Shown here: positions 22,539 to 32,982 of the stretch, in pieces
How positions within the stretch are numbered: position 1 is the first letter of the stretch
Layout of the letters: each line of letters begins with the position of its first letter
Assembly: GCA_039090855.1 (NCBI GenBank)
Contig: CM077011.1
Span: 41,683,501-41,747,500 of the forward strand
Source of the DNA: Macrothele yani
Taxonomy: Eukaryota; Arthropoda; Arachnida; Araneae; Macrothelidae
DNA length: 64,000 bases
Direction: 5' to 3'
Position numbers and translations under genes: made by a program
The notes under the pieces: model-generated
What the model was told of the DNA's origin: nothing
What the model saw: only the letters and a program-made list of their open reading frames with translations
The model's database searches: none

Positions 22539-22609
22539 GCCGCTGTGGTGTAGTGGAAGCATATCCGGCGCGTAACTGGAATACCCTGGGTTCGATTCCC
22601 AGTGGCAGC
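22539..22609 (+). repeat. tRNA-like SINE head, copy 3
   Basis: Same family, 5' GCCGCTG, B box GGTTCGATTCC, followed by the same tail to about 22672 (CACTTATAAACGTGGAAAAA GCGATGACC). Unlike copies 1 and 2 it stands alone. Confidence 0.75.
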
Positions 22610-22935
22610 CAATGAGAATTTTTCTGTGACTCACTTATAAACGTGGAAAAAGCGATGACCTCTGTTTGACAAAAATACATATTTCAAAGCAGATTTTCAA
22701 ATGAAAAAAATTCGGCAAAAAAGATGATGCATTGCACCTTCTAGAGAAAATGTGCACATAAATTAAAATGTGCAATGTAAGCAGTGTTCTTTGTTGTGTA
22801 TTGAACCTGTCACACGAACAAAATATATATATATATCAACTGGATTTCTACACAGTCACATAAATGTCAACCTCTGGAAGTTGTTTTCAGTAATAAACAT
22901 GCTGTTTTTCAGTAATCCAGCATACAACACATACA

Positions 22936-24337
22936 TATCTGCCAACTATTATGAAATGTCCATAGTTTCTACGGATTTAGTTGTCTGACTATGGAACTTC
23001 CTGTTGAAACTACGGATTCTTTCATCTTTTAAGTTGTTTTTTTTTCACTTTTGCTATTAATTTATGATATAAATGAGATTCTTAAGCGGATTCGCGGAAA
23101 CTCCGCTTTTTGCTTTTTTTTTTTATCATCGTTTAGATCATTCTCAAGATCAATGCAAAACTGAAGAGCATTTGAAGTGCGCAGGGGAGGGGGGGGTGCT
23201 TTTTCAGATTTTTTGCCATAATGTTTTTATTCCAGATGTTGCATTTGTGTCCAGAATTCTCGTTAAATATAATTTTATTGTATAAATGTTTGTATTTCAG
23301 CTTGAAACTGTAGGCAACAATTTGTGAAAAAACAGAAGTTAAGAGAGCGTGAAAATTTTCCCTTAATCTTCAGGTATAAGATTCTTCCGTGAATTCAAGG
23401 AATTCCGCCTTTTTCATTATTATTTTGGTCGTTTATGTGATCGAAGCCGAAGTGAACCGAAATTTGGAGGAGTGGGGGGAGGGGGTTGGTTCGGAGGATG
23501 GAATTCCATCTTTACGAAACGTTCGAAGACGGAAGATCGACAGAGCTCAGATTTTTTTTTTCCGTAATCGTAATTTTTTTCTTGCGATGTTACCTCTATC
23601 CAGTATTATTGTTAAATAACATTTTACTGCATAAATATTTGTATTTCAGCTTGAAAATAAGGACGGGGGATTCCAAAACCGGAAGTCGGACGAAGCAAAG
23701 ATTCCTTCTATAATTACCTCTTCCCACGATGTTCCCACTTTCCTGCGTCTGTCTATATATGCTGTGCAATAATACTAGTTACTACTGACAAGGCTCTTGC
23801 CAATGCTTGCAGGTATAACAACATTTAATATTTAATAACAATACAGGTCAGTGGAATCATCAAGGGGGGGGGTACGGGAGAGATTTGCACTTCTTCCAAT
23901 TTTTGTCTTAGGAAAATTTTCTCCATTTTCAAGCTGAAATACAAACACTTATGCAAAAAATTATAGTTAACCCTACTGGATAGGAGCAACATCGCAAAAA
24001 AAAAAAAAAAAAAAAAATTATGATTACGAGAGAGATCCTTACTCCATCTAACTTACGTTTTTGAAAGCTTTGAAAGACAAAATTCCATCCCCCAATAAAA
24101 AACGATCTACAACTACCATCCCAACTCCAAAACTCTATTCAGTATAGCACTGATCTCAGAAACAACTCAAACAACAGCGAAGGAGGAGAATTTCACATAA
24201 GAGTCTCACACCCGTTTCTGAAGCAGGAAAATCAAGTGGTGATTTTCCATAATTTCATCATGTCCATACTTCCGTAATTCCAATAAAAAATTTGTAACAT
24301 TACGGAAAATCCATACTGATTGGAAATCAGTAACACA
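22936..24337. repeat. Satellite-bearing dispersed element, both ends visible
   Basis: Left end CATATCTGCCAACTATTATG; right end (reverse complement) CCAATCAGTATGGATTTTCC GTAATG. The interior has monomers marked by TTTCAGCTTGAAA at 23297 and 23645 (348 bp apart), with CGCGATGTT, GACGGAAGAT and G-run blocks. Orientation is opposite to the copy at 32983-34130. 22860-22930 before it (TTTTCAGTAATAAACATGCTG) also recurs at 63270. No coding sequence, so a non-autonomous element. Confidence 0.65.
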
Positions 24338-24419
24338 TCCACAAGTAGAAAGAGCTACTTTCAGCAACCAAGCGGCTAAAATGAAAGCTATGAGAAATCA
24401 CAAATTGAGCAAAAAACAT

Positions 24420-25160
24420 TTCTCATAATATACAATATCCAAGGAAAGGGAGATTTTTCAAATTAGGTTCTTAGAAACAAAGATATGGTTTTAAGTATGG
24501 TAAAAACAATCTAAACTTACACCTCCTAGTGGCAAAGCCATAAGGTACAAAAATTAGGAAATTTATGTAAAATATTCTTCACCACAAAAGCTATCAATAA
24601 CAAAGAGATTTTTTTTAAATTAAACTTTTAGCAGTGGAGATATCATTACAGTGATTTACATTAAAGCCCCTAGCGGAAAAACTAAACATTACTTTGGAAA
24701 GAAAAAAGTACACATAAATGTTTTTCACAGAGTAGCATCTGACTGAAAAAGAATTTTTTCAGTTACATTTTTAGAAGCATAGATATAATTGCAAACATGT
24801 TAAAAACAAAAATACACACTTATGACCCCTTAGTGGCAAAGCTTTTTGTCAAAAAATATTGTAAAATACATGAGAAATGTTCATCATCATGACTTATATC
24901 TAATGCAAAGAACAAAGATTTTCCAAATCAGAGATTTGAAGGAAAATATAATATATGTTTACGCCCTTAGTGGTGATACAATTCAAATAGAAACTGTACA
25001 TAAAATGGCCATCATGGCAAAATATATCAGAAGATAAATTTTTGAATCTTTTACTTTTTTTGAGGTAATTATATACAGTAAAACACATTTTGAATTTAAT
25101 AGCATGTGCATTTATGCCACCTGATGGCAAGGTCATCAGAAAAAGGGCAAAACACATGGA
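24420..25160. repeat. Degenerate tandem array, about 150-bp units
   Basis: The block CCTAGTGGCAAAG recurs in altered form at about 24525, 24667, 24829, 24964 and 25118, each followed by an ACAAAAATT/AAATA-rich stretch and preceded by a GATATNNT motif. Spacing is 135-162 bp. Old tandem repeats, no coding. Confidence 0.55.
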
Positions 25161-25434
25161 ACATCATTCTCATAATTCAGGCTTTAAACTGCAAAAAAAA
25201 AAAAAAAAAAAAAAAAATCAAATTGGGGTATTGTAACAGGGATATGATGCCACAGACAAATGAACAGCCAGATATAATACTATAAGCAAATACTTATTAA
25301 AAAAAAAAAAAAAAAAAGATGAGCTAAAAGCCATTCATACACAGAACTACAAGACATTTATTTCTACAAAAACTTTTTCCACAGCTTCTCTCATAACACT
25401 GCATGACTGACTGTCATGATATATACTTGCGAAT
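25161..25434. other. Intronic spacer with two poly-A runs
   Basis: A runs at 25193-25216 and 25300-25317. No genes. Confidence 0.5.
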
Positions 25435-25514
25435 TCGCCGTCGTGGGTGGTGCAACGGATAGCATGCTTGAACAGTAAGCGGGAGATGCGGGTTTGTTAT
25501 CTGCTCCACGGCGA
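25435..25514 (+). repeat. tRNA-like sequence (SINE head or tRNA pseudogene)
   Basis: TCGCCGT at the 5' end pairs perfectly with ACGGCGA at the 3' end (7 bp). It contains GGTGCAACGGATAGCA (A-box and D-arm like) and GCGGGTTTGTTATCTGCT, a damaged B box. Not a functional tRNA. The family differs from the other SINEs here. Confidence 0.5.
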
Positions 25515-25879
25515 TGAAAATTTTGATGTGATTTGATTCACGAGTGAAACAGTAATTACAGTCAATTCAGTGATATCTGATTGCTGTGTTAATTATCAGG
25601 ACTGTCATAAATTTTTATCCACTCTGTCATAAAACCTGATGTTTGAGCAGCATTAAAACAAAACATGAAACACATTCCAATATGAACAGAACCAGCTGCA
25701 GAAACAATTTAATGTGCATCTCATATTCTTTACTTCTGCACACCTGATTAAAAGTGCATGCGAGTCCCACTTTATATATATCCACATGTATCCCCACTGC
25801 CTCATAGCAGAATCACAGTGATGTACATTATAGATTTTTTTTTATCCTGCCAACAAAAACAATATCCCCAGAACCCTAT
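25515..25879. other. Intronic, nothing recognised
   Basis: AT-rich spacer. Confidence 0.4.
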
Positions 25880-26600
25880 TATATCCTCCCTTTCAGATAC
25901 TCTATTGTGGATGCAAGTTTTTCATCTTTCAAAACTTTCCAAAAACAGAAGTTAGGCGGAATGAAGATTTCTCTCATAATCACAATTTTCTCTCTCTCTC
26001 TTAATGCTCCATCTATCTAGTATTGTTAAATATCACTTTATTGCATAAAGGTTAGTGTTTCAGTTTGAAAATGGAAGCAACAATTTCTGAAAACTGAAGT
26101 TACACAGAGCCATCTAATCTTAAATTACTTTTCTTGCAATGTTCCCTTTGCTCCATATGGCTGTTAAAACATTATTTTAATACATAAATGTTTATATTTA
26201 AGACTGAAAATGGAAAAAAAATTCCTGAAAACAGAAGTTTGATGGAGAGAAGATTTTTCCCGTATTCATAAAATGGAAGCAAAAATTTTCGACAATGTTA
26301 GCTAAAGGCAGCAAAGGTTTCTCCAGTAATTGCTTTTTTCTTTTGTCATGATGTTTTTACATTATTGTTCAAACATCATTTAATTACGTTAATGTTTGTA
26401 TTCAAGATCGAAAATGGAGAAAAAATGCCCGAAAACAGAAGTAGGACGGAACAAAGATTTATCACGTACTGATTTTTTTTTTTTTTTTAATTTCTGGCTC
26501 TCAGTCCTATATCGTTGTTAAATATAATTTTATTCCAATCTTTTGTTTCAACTTGAAAATGGAGGCAAAATTCTAGATACAGAGGGCAGAACATTCTTGA
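25880..26600. repeat. Satellite-bearing dispersed repeat, diverged fragment
   Basis: Marker TTTGAAAATGGA recurs at about 26060, 26205, 26408 and 26557, with ACAGAAGTT and ATAAATGTTTGTATT blocks of the 350-bp monomer in the same orientation as at 22936-24337. Spacing is shorter, so monomers are truncated. Confidence 0.5.
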
Positions 26601-26963
26601 TCCCAGGTATAACTACAATTGCTGTAGTACCTAGACTAAGATTTTTTTTTTTTTTTTAAGTAGAACAAACATAAGGTAGTCAATTTCTTTCTTTCTTTAT
26701 CTCTCTCCTCCCCCCCCCCTCCCTATCTTAACCAGTGCAAATTTTTGCCATTTTTCAAATCTGGCAGTTATTTTGCACAGTGACGCACCTGACAGATTTA
26801 TCATGGGCATCATGATATCTGCCACAGATTGATCAGGAACTTTCAGCTATGGGGCCCACCACCACATGCTAACATAATGTTTCATTCTAGCACAGTATAT
26901 GTATATCAGTAGCATATTTCACAAGATTCAAATTTTTTTATTAGCTAGAATTTTTTTTTGTTG
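26601..26963. other. Intronic spacer, low complexity
   Basis: T16 at 26642-26657, TTTC repeats and C9 near 26711. No genes. Confidence 0.45.
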
Positions 26964-27008
26964 TTGATGTTAAAATATGAACACTATTTACAATTAAAAC
27001 ATAAGCAC

Positions 27009-27038
27009 TTTCAAGGTGACAGTCACCCCCATCCTCAG
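27009..27038 (-). ncRNA. Hammerhead-ribozyme-like core (family 2)
   Basis: The minus strand reads CTGAGGA (27032-27038), a stem GGGGTGA/TCACCTT with triloop CTG, then GAAA (27009-27012), followed by GTGCTTATGTTTTAATT. CUGANGA and GAAA are the invariant hammerhead core around stem II. Stem II has the same geometry as at 49378-49406 but different bases. Possible flanking pairing TAAAAT/GTTTTA exists, yet stem III and the expected U-H cleavage triplet are not clear. Confidence 0.35.
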
Positions 27039-27127
27039 ATTTTAGATGTCCTCATTATCATTTGAGGATGGGTCACTGTCACCTCAAAAGCGCTTATGTT
27101 TTAATTTTAAATAGTGTTTGTATTTTA

Positions 27128-27350
27128 TTTTTTTTATTATTATTGGAGGTTTAACGACCACCGTGAGCAACTCAATGGGCTATAAGCAGTCGCCCGTCCC
27201 TAATTTAGGGTCACTGGTTCCAGGGAAGGGAGAGAGCCAGTGCCGTAAGACAAACAGAACATCCATGCCTCACCGGGATTCGAACCCGGACCCCATTCGG
27301 ACGAATGATCAGAGGCCATCGCTCAGACCACTGCGCCACCGGGGCGGCCT
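27128..27350 (-). mobile_element. tRNA-derived SINE with 11-bp target duplication
   Basis: The minus strand begins GGCCGCCCCGGTGGCGCAGT (A box GTGGCGCAGTGG), with B box GGGTTCGAATCCC, a tRNA-unrelated body ending CGTTAAACCTCCAATAATAA and an A/T-rich tail. It is flanked by TTTGTATTTTA at 27117-27127 and 27351-27361, a perfect duplication. A diverged copy lies at 62687-62833. Confidence 0.9.
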
Positions 27351-27368
27351 TTTGTATTTTAACATCAA

Positions 27369-27642
27369 TAAACCGTGCTTAAACGGCATATCAATGTTTA
27401 TTAAGTTCAAAGAAAAATTTACAAATTTTAGTCAACAGTAATAAATGCTAATAGTCACATCTCTGAAACTTAGAAATAACCATGGATGTGTTGGTAGGGT
27501 AAAAGATCAGCAATAATAGAAATAACAATTAAAATAGCATGTTAAGAAACTTGCACAAGATGAATTTTCATGTGGAACCAAAACACCAAGCAAATATGAA
27601 CTTCATGAAAAAATAATACTATATATTAAGAACATTACATAC
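27369..27642. other. Intron downstream of GTF2H1 exon B
   Basis: AT-rich, nothing recognised. Confidence 0.45.
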
Positions 27643-27796
27643 CTGCAGGATATGTTCGAAATATTGAATCAATTACATCAGCAGTGATATTGTACTTAAG
27701 CCCATTGCAGCCATCAGTCTGGGGCTTGATGTCTGCTAAAAATGCAGCCGATATGCCAACTTCTTGGGTTGCACTATTTTTTACATTTGTTTTACA
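27643..27796 (-). CDS. GTF2H1: GTF2H1 exon B (linker and start of BSD domain 2)
   Basis: 154 nt exon. Acceptor TTTATGTTCTCCAG, donor CCTGCAG|GTATGT at 27642. It reads [20 protein letters not shown] then [20 protein letters not shown] and [11 protein letters not shown], nearly identical to the strongly conserved GISAAFLAD-(V/I)-(R/K)PQTDGCNGL segment of animal p62. It starts in phase 0 after exon A and ends with one base of the valine codon completed in exon C. There is no stop. TFIIH p62 links the core complex to activators and to repair factors. The call is secure. Confidence 0.97.
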
Positions 27797-28385
27797 CTGG
27801 AGAACATAAAGAAAAGAAACGGTAGATTTGATTATTATAAGTACTAAAAATTTCAAACCAACCTTAAATAAAGCTGTTCAAATCAGTACATAAATCTACT
27901 TAAGTTTCCAATTAAAATTAAGGGCAATGATCATACAAACGTGGTGTCATAGAATGCTACATATGTGTTGCTATAACTAAACAGCTGGAGCTCATGTGGA
28001 GAATTCAGAAAATTTAAAACCTGCATTTCCTGGTGCAGAAATCTTCAAATTCCTATTTGACTGCACTTGACTGGAAATAAGAAAAGGGTTTTGGGCAACA
28101 AAATTTTCAATTAAAAAATAAATTAGCTAATTCAGACAATGACAACCAAGTCTATTAATAGAGTGAAGCATAAGATAATGTATTTAATTTAAAGTTTTCT
28201 TGGTCTCCATATGGTTTACAGCTACTGAAGTCTCAACAAGCTTAAATACAGGTCTCCCATGCTCTCAAAAGATTAATTTGGAAAATAATTCTCCCCTGTC
28301 TGACCTGTTGACTTCAAATGTGCTGAAGACACAATCACTAACTGGCCTTGGCTTGTATTGGGTTGATGCCGTTTTATTTCACGAG
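27797..28385. other. Intron upstream of exon B, nothing recognised
   Basis: AT-rich without coding or repeat resemblance. Confidence 0.45.
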
Positions 28386-29604
28386 TGTTTCCCAGGTCAG
28401 TAGTGATGATGCAGATGGCCAGTTGTATATCAAAATGTAGCCAGTACAGTAATATCATGTATCAAATCATATTGCATTGTGTGATTGTGGCTAATGATTT
28501 TTTGATTTTCAGGTTCAGAAGTATGGAGTGTCATGTAGAGAGGAATGAACATTTTCGACATCTGCTCCTCTATGAGTTTAACAAGGGATCCACAGCCACT
28601 GAGGCTACTCGACAAATTTGTGCTGTGTATGGGGAGGATGCTATTGCTCCGAGGACAACTTGCAAATGGTTTGAGCAGTTCCAAGGTGAAAATTTTGACC
28701 TCAACAACTCTCCACGCTCAGGTCGTCATCTCACTTTGATGATCATTTGAACCATCTCATCCACTTGGATCCGTGTCAAACAGGGTTTAAACTGTGATCG
28801 CATTTTGCGAAAATAAATGCAATGTTGCTAAAATATTTATATTTCTTTTTGCATAAATGCGAAAATGTTTAAATGGCGCTGTTTCTTAGTGAGCGCCATT
28901 AAAATTCTGCGATTCCATCGAACACATACAAAATATCGTCGTGGTGGAATTTCTCTTCTTTCGTCATGTGACGTCAAATGATGCATAGAAACTAGTAGCC
29001 AATCCAGTTTCTATGATATCATAAACCGAGCTCTTCCTTACATTCTTCCCGCTTTGGGTTTTTGAAAATTGGCAGCACCTAGTCACCAACCATGGTCATC
29101 TCTCTCTCACGTGTTTGCTTCTGCTGCAGTCTTTTTTCACGTGGCCTTATTCGTGTGTGTTGAACATTTTTTCATAGTCTAAATATGGATAAATGGTTAG
29201 GAATAAATTCCAAATGAGAGCTATGCCAGAAATACAGGAAGAAAAACATCCTTGCAACTGCTGAAGGTAAGTTTTTCCTCTTTATTTACTTTTGTTTCTT
29301 TTGGTTAAATTAATTTTTTTCTTTGTCACGCTTGATCAGCGTTCTAAAACAGCGTGTCCAAGATGAGCAATCGCATTTGGCAATTAATGGCACAAGCAGT
29401 CAATCTACGAAGACGAATTTCGAAACATCGCCATGTTTACAAATTTCGAAATAAATTCCACAAATTTAGCTTTAAATCTGAATTATTATTTTTTGTTTTT
29501 GTTTACATAGGATAAATGTGTAGTTTAGTGTCCTAAATTATTTCGCCGCAAATGTTGAAGGATTTCGAAAAAGTGAGACGTATAAATTTTAAAGTATGTA
29601 ACAT

Positions 29605-29845
29605 ACTTGCCAACTTTTACGAATTATTCGTAAAATTTACGGATTTCTGCTTAATTTTTTTATTTACGGATAGAGGGGTTTTTTTACGGAATTTTTAATA
29701 ATTCGATTGCTCAATCAAAATATTTCAATCTCAACCATCCACTTAGTTCTACCGGACCTTACGAGCGCTGTGCGCACTTATTTTCCCGCTGACTTAACGA
29801 AATGTTTGTCGAGAAAACACCTGTGAGTGTTGTTCTCATGGCTGA
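29605..29845 (+). repeat. Terminal piece of the satellite-bearing element
   Basis: ACATACTTGCCAACTTTTAC GAATT... then GATTGCTCAATCAAAATATT is the reverse complement of 55690-55805. It shows the CTTGCCAAC terminus of this family without monomers. Confidence 0.6.
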
Positions 29846-29849
29846 TATA

Positions 29850-31062
29850 CACTGAAGAACAATTGAATTAGAGACATCTGGCATTATGCAAATGTGGCGC
29901 TGTGGGCGGCCCTGTAAACGGAAACGACATGACATATGCAGCGATCCGACAATATAAGGAGCGATGCGACGGGAACCAGTAAGAGTCGGACGCAGTATGG
30001 GTAAGACGAAGGATCTAAGCGTATTTGATCCTGGGCAAATTGTCGGGGCCCGATAAATGGGTCACTCCATCTTGGAAGTCGTGCAGGCACTGGCATTTTC
30101 ATGAGCCCCTGTGTCATGGGTGCACCGTGAGTACATCGAATTCGGTAAAACCATCCCTGCAAGGGCCAACTGCCGTGGGCAACAGTGTGTGGATGAGCGG
30201 GGTCATCGTCGGCTAGCTCGCATTGTAACAGCGAATAGACGGGCCACAACGCAAGAAATCACTCGGCAATTTAACGCTGGTGCACAAAAACGTGTAAACA
30301 GCCACACCATCCAGAACCATCTCCTACTATGGGGTACAGAAGCCATCGTCCCACGAGGGTACCGCTGCTGACCGCACATCACAGGATGCAAAGATTAGCA
30401 TGGGCGCGGAAACATCGCCACTGGACCCTAGACATGTGGGAAAATGTTGCCTGGACTGATGAGTTGAGATTCACGTTGGTACATGCGGATGACAGGATAC
30501 GAGTACGGCGCAAACCACATGAAGCGATGGATCCTTCTTGCCAGCAGGGTACTCTTCAAGCTGTTGGGGATGGCATTCTTGTCTAGAGACTGTTTACGTG
30601 GACTGAAATGGGACCCCTGGTACGTGTGACATCGTCCCTCACAGGTCAACATTACCGGGATATCCTGGACGACCATTTGCTCCCGTTTGTGCTTCTTCAA
30701 CATCCCACTCGGGACCTCATTCTGCAACAAGACAATACACCAGCACCATGCCATCGCTCCCGAATTGTATCCGAATGGTTGGATGAAAACTCCACCGACG
30801 TGACCTCGCTTCCTTGGCCAGCTAGGTCACCTGACCTCAATCCTATCGAGCACATCGGGATGCCATCGAGAGAGATGTTTGAGGCTCTGTCAAATCTTCG
30901 TGAACTGTGGGAGATTGTTCAGGGGTCGTGGATCCGTATGGCTTCCCAACGCTTACGGTGTCTTGTCGAGTCCATGCCAAGATGAATCACAGCCGTCATC
31001 AGGGCGAAAGGTGGTGCTACACGTTACAAGACAGGTATCTCTAATTCAATTGCTCTTCATTG
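29850..31062 (+). mobile_element. Tc1-like transposon with both ends, nested in hAT
   Basis: The left end CACTGAAGAACAATTGAATT AGAGACATCTGG is mirrored at the right (CTCTAATTCAATTGCTCTTC ATTG to 31062). TA lies on each side (29848-29849, 31063-31064). 1213 bp with one broken transposase gene. Confidence 0.9.
29997..31030 (+). pseudogene. Tc1-like transposase (DD34E), broken
   Basis: Start MGKTKDLSVFDPGQIVGAR with stops near 30055 and 30105, then the helix-turn-helix ARIVTANRRATTQEITRQFN. A frameshift near 30330 leads to the core: AWTDELRFTL, ILQQDNTPAPCH and DLNPIEHIGM, i.e. both Asp and the Glu are kept. Further stops lie at about 30584 and 30983. The end reads IRAKGGATRY. Confidence 0.85.
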
Positions 31063-31261
31063 TATATATATATATTATGTGTCTTCTTTTCTTTCAGTTA
31101 AAGCACATAGTGACTTCCTTTCTTTTTTTATACCGTTTTGTTTGCAAAGATTGGCAAAGAACACCTGCTTGTGCTCCCACCAAGACCAGCTTACGTTTTC
31201 CTCCTGCTTGTCATTACTGCGCTTGCGTGCCAGCTGTACTGATACATTTTCTCAGGCTACC

Positions 31262-31313
31262 GTAACATAAACAAACACACTCTGTGAAGCTTGGAGTGTG
31301 TTGTTTATGTTAC
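31262..31313. repeat. Short near-perfect hairpin
   Basis: GTAACATAAACAAACACACTC, an 11-base loop, and GAGTGTGTTGTTTATGTTAC pair over 20 bp with a single bulge. It lies in the hAT remnant. It could be a small foldback or a structured RNA. Confidence 0.7.
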
Positions 31314-32590
31314 TTCGAAAGATCCGCGAAGTACTTTTTCACATTTTTTTGCTGCTCATTGGAGCGAAGATGAGAATTTTATGTTTGACATTCACAGAAC
31401 GGATCAAGCTTTTGGTTTTCATTGTTTGCATTCAAAGTGATTTTATTTTATTTATTTTTTCTTTTGTCTTTACATTTCCACTGTTTTCATACGGAATTTT
31501 CTTATTAGAAATCGTTTATCAACAGAAAATGTAAAACACATATTAACCATTAACATAGAAGGGCCAGGTTATAAGGAATTTGATTTTATAATTGCATATG
31601 GAAAATGGTTAAATAAAAAACATCGTCGTATTGTAAATTAATGAAAAACTTTTAATAATTTTTTTTTACTCGAGTATTTTTATTGGTCTCTTAATAAATG
31701 CTAAATTGTTTATAAAAAATGCTAAAAGAAATTTCAAAACTCTAAAATGTTTGTGGAGATTTTAGCTAAAATGCTAAAGGTTTTCAAAAGCCAGTTCATA
31801 CCCTGGTGTCAAACCACACACGAATTGGCCACTGAGATGGACCGTGATCAGGCCACAGTGGTGCGATGCCTGGAACATGTGGGAAAGGTGCAGAAATCGG
31901 GGTCTTGGGTGCCTCACTCTCACTGAAGACAAGAATCAACATGTTGCCATATGTGGTTCCTTGCTTGCCTATTATCGAGAATGTTCTCAGTAACACAAAC
32001 CCTTTCTGCACGTATTTTTACTGGAGATGAAAAGTGGTGCCTGTATGTGAAGTTCAGGTGTCAGAGGGAATGGTTAAGCCCAAACAAGATGCCCATACTA
32101 CATCCAAAACATGGCCTTCATCCTGCAAAGATCATGCTGTGTGTCTGGTGGGACATGAAAGGCATTATTCACTGGGAAATGCTGCCGAGGAATTAGACCA
32201 TCAACGCTGCACTCTACTGTGAGCAACTCTGTTGTGTGGAGGGAGCAATTCAGCAGAAACGGGCACATCGGCGGCATGGTGTACTTCTCCAACATGATAA
32301 TGCATGCCTTCACAGAGCAAACATGACCAAAATGGCAATTCAGGACATGAAATGGAAGATCCTTCCACATCCTGCCTATTTCCCAGATGTCGCCCCTTCA
32401 GACTATCACCTGTTCTGATCTCTGTCGAATGCACTCTGTGGCAGAATTTTCAACAATGATGCTGATCTCTAGAATTCCCTTGATTATTTCTTCGCAGCAA
32501 ACCCTGCACATTTTTTCAAGAATGGCATTGCAGACCTATCCAGATATTGGGACACCATACCTGCTAACATTGGGTAGAGCCTTGTCAGTA

Positions 32591-32982
32591 GTAATTAGTA
32601 TTATTGCGCTGCATACATAGACTTTTTTATGAAACGATTCATTTCTTTGTGAAAAAGAAATACGCACCACAACAAAACGTTACAACAAACAAGGACTCTA
32701 ATGAAACAAACTTAACTCATGTGAAATGCAAAGTTGATTCCCCTGCTGCTCCAGATGCGTTAAGAATTCCACAACACTTGACAGATTGGAAATCCAAGCA
32801 AGTATGTGCAGCGTGTGAACCTTCACTCACCATATGATCATACTACTTCTAAAATTGCTGTTTATGACAAGATAAACCAAAGAAGGAAAAAAAAAAAAGG
32901 CTGGATGCTTTAACTGGGTGAAAAATCAAAACACACAGCAAGACTGCGGACCACTGTTAGTTTGTTTTTTATTGGCCTTGCA
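32591..32982. other. Spacer with an unrecognised 78-codon frame
   Basis: A plus-strand open frame at 32604-32837 (ending LTDWKSKQVCAACEPSLTI) has no family I recognise. It begins within mariner-flanking sequence and lacks gene signals. Confidence 0.25.

Larger units (their letters stand above)
26964..27368. repeat. Foldback element (Penelope-type ends, inverted), split by a SINE
   Basis: Left arm 26964-27043 (TTGATGTTAAAATATGAACA ... AAAACATAAGCACTTTCAAG) is mirrored by 27058-27127 plus 27351-27368 (CGCTTATGTTTTAA...AACATCAA). A SINE entered the right arm. Both arms carry the AAAACATRAGCACTTTCAAG box that also ends the Penelope complex at 41.4 and 49.4 kb, hence the assignment. Confidence 0.6.
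28781..31805 (+). mobile_element. hAT element inserted in the mariner, itself hit by Tc1
   Basis: Ends CAGGGTTTAAACTG (28781) and, inverted, CAGTTCATACCCTG (to 31805). It is flanked by the 8-bp duplication GTGTCAAA, the hAT hallmark. A start codon at 29185 gives MDKWLGINS and then a stop, with a donor-like GAAGGTAAGT near 29268 and an acceptor-like TTTCTTTCAG at 31090. No transposase core remains. Of the 3.0 kb, 1.2 kb is the nested Tc1. Confidence 0.85.
28523..32590 (+). pseudogene. Mariner transposase split by a 3-kb hAT insertion
   Basis: The first part, 28523-28780, starts MECHVERNEHFRHLLLYEFN with HTH_48, AVYGEDAI and PRSGR linker, then a frameshift and DDHLNHLIHLDP. The reading resumes at 31806 with the second helix-turn-helix (ATEMDRDQATVVRCL). 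The catalytic parts follow: FTGDEKWCLY, VLLQHDNACLH and VAPSDYHLF (all three Asp present), ending near 32580 (DTIPANIG). Stops interrupt the second part several times. GTGTCAAA occurs on both sides of the insert (28773-28780 and 31806-31813). Confidence 0.85.

Noticed and set aside
22145..22609. Three functional tRNA genes
   Set aside because: Repeated with SINE tails, wobble-rich acceptor stems and no U33 in the anticodon loop.
32604..32837. 78-codon frame as a host gene
   Set aside because: Begins in mariner flank, no family match, no splice signals.
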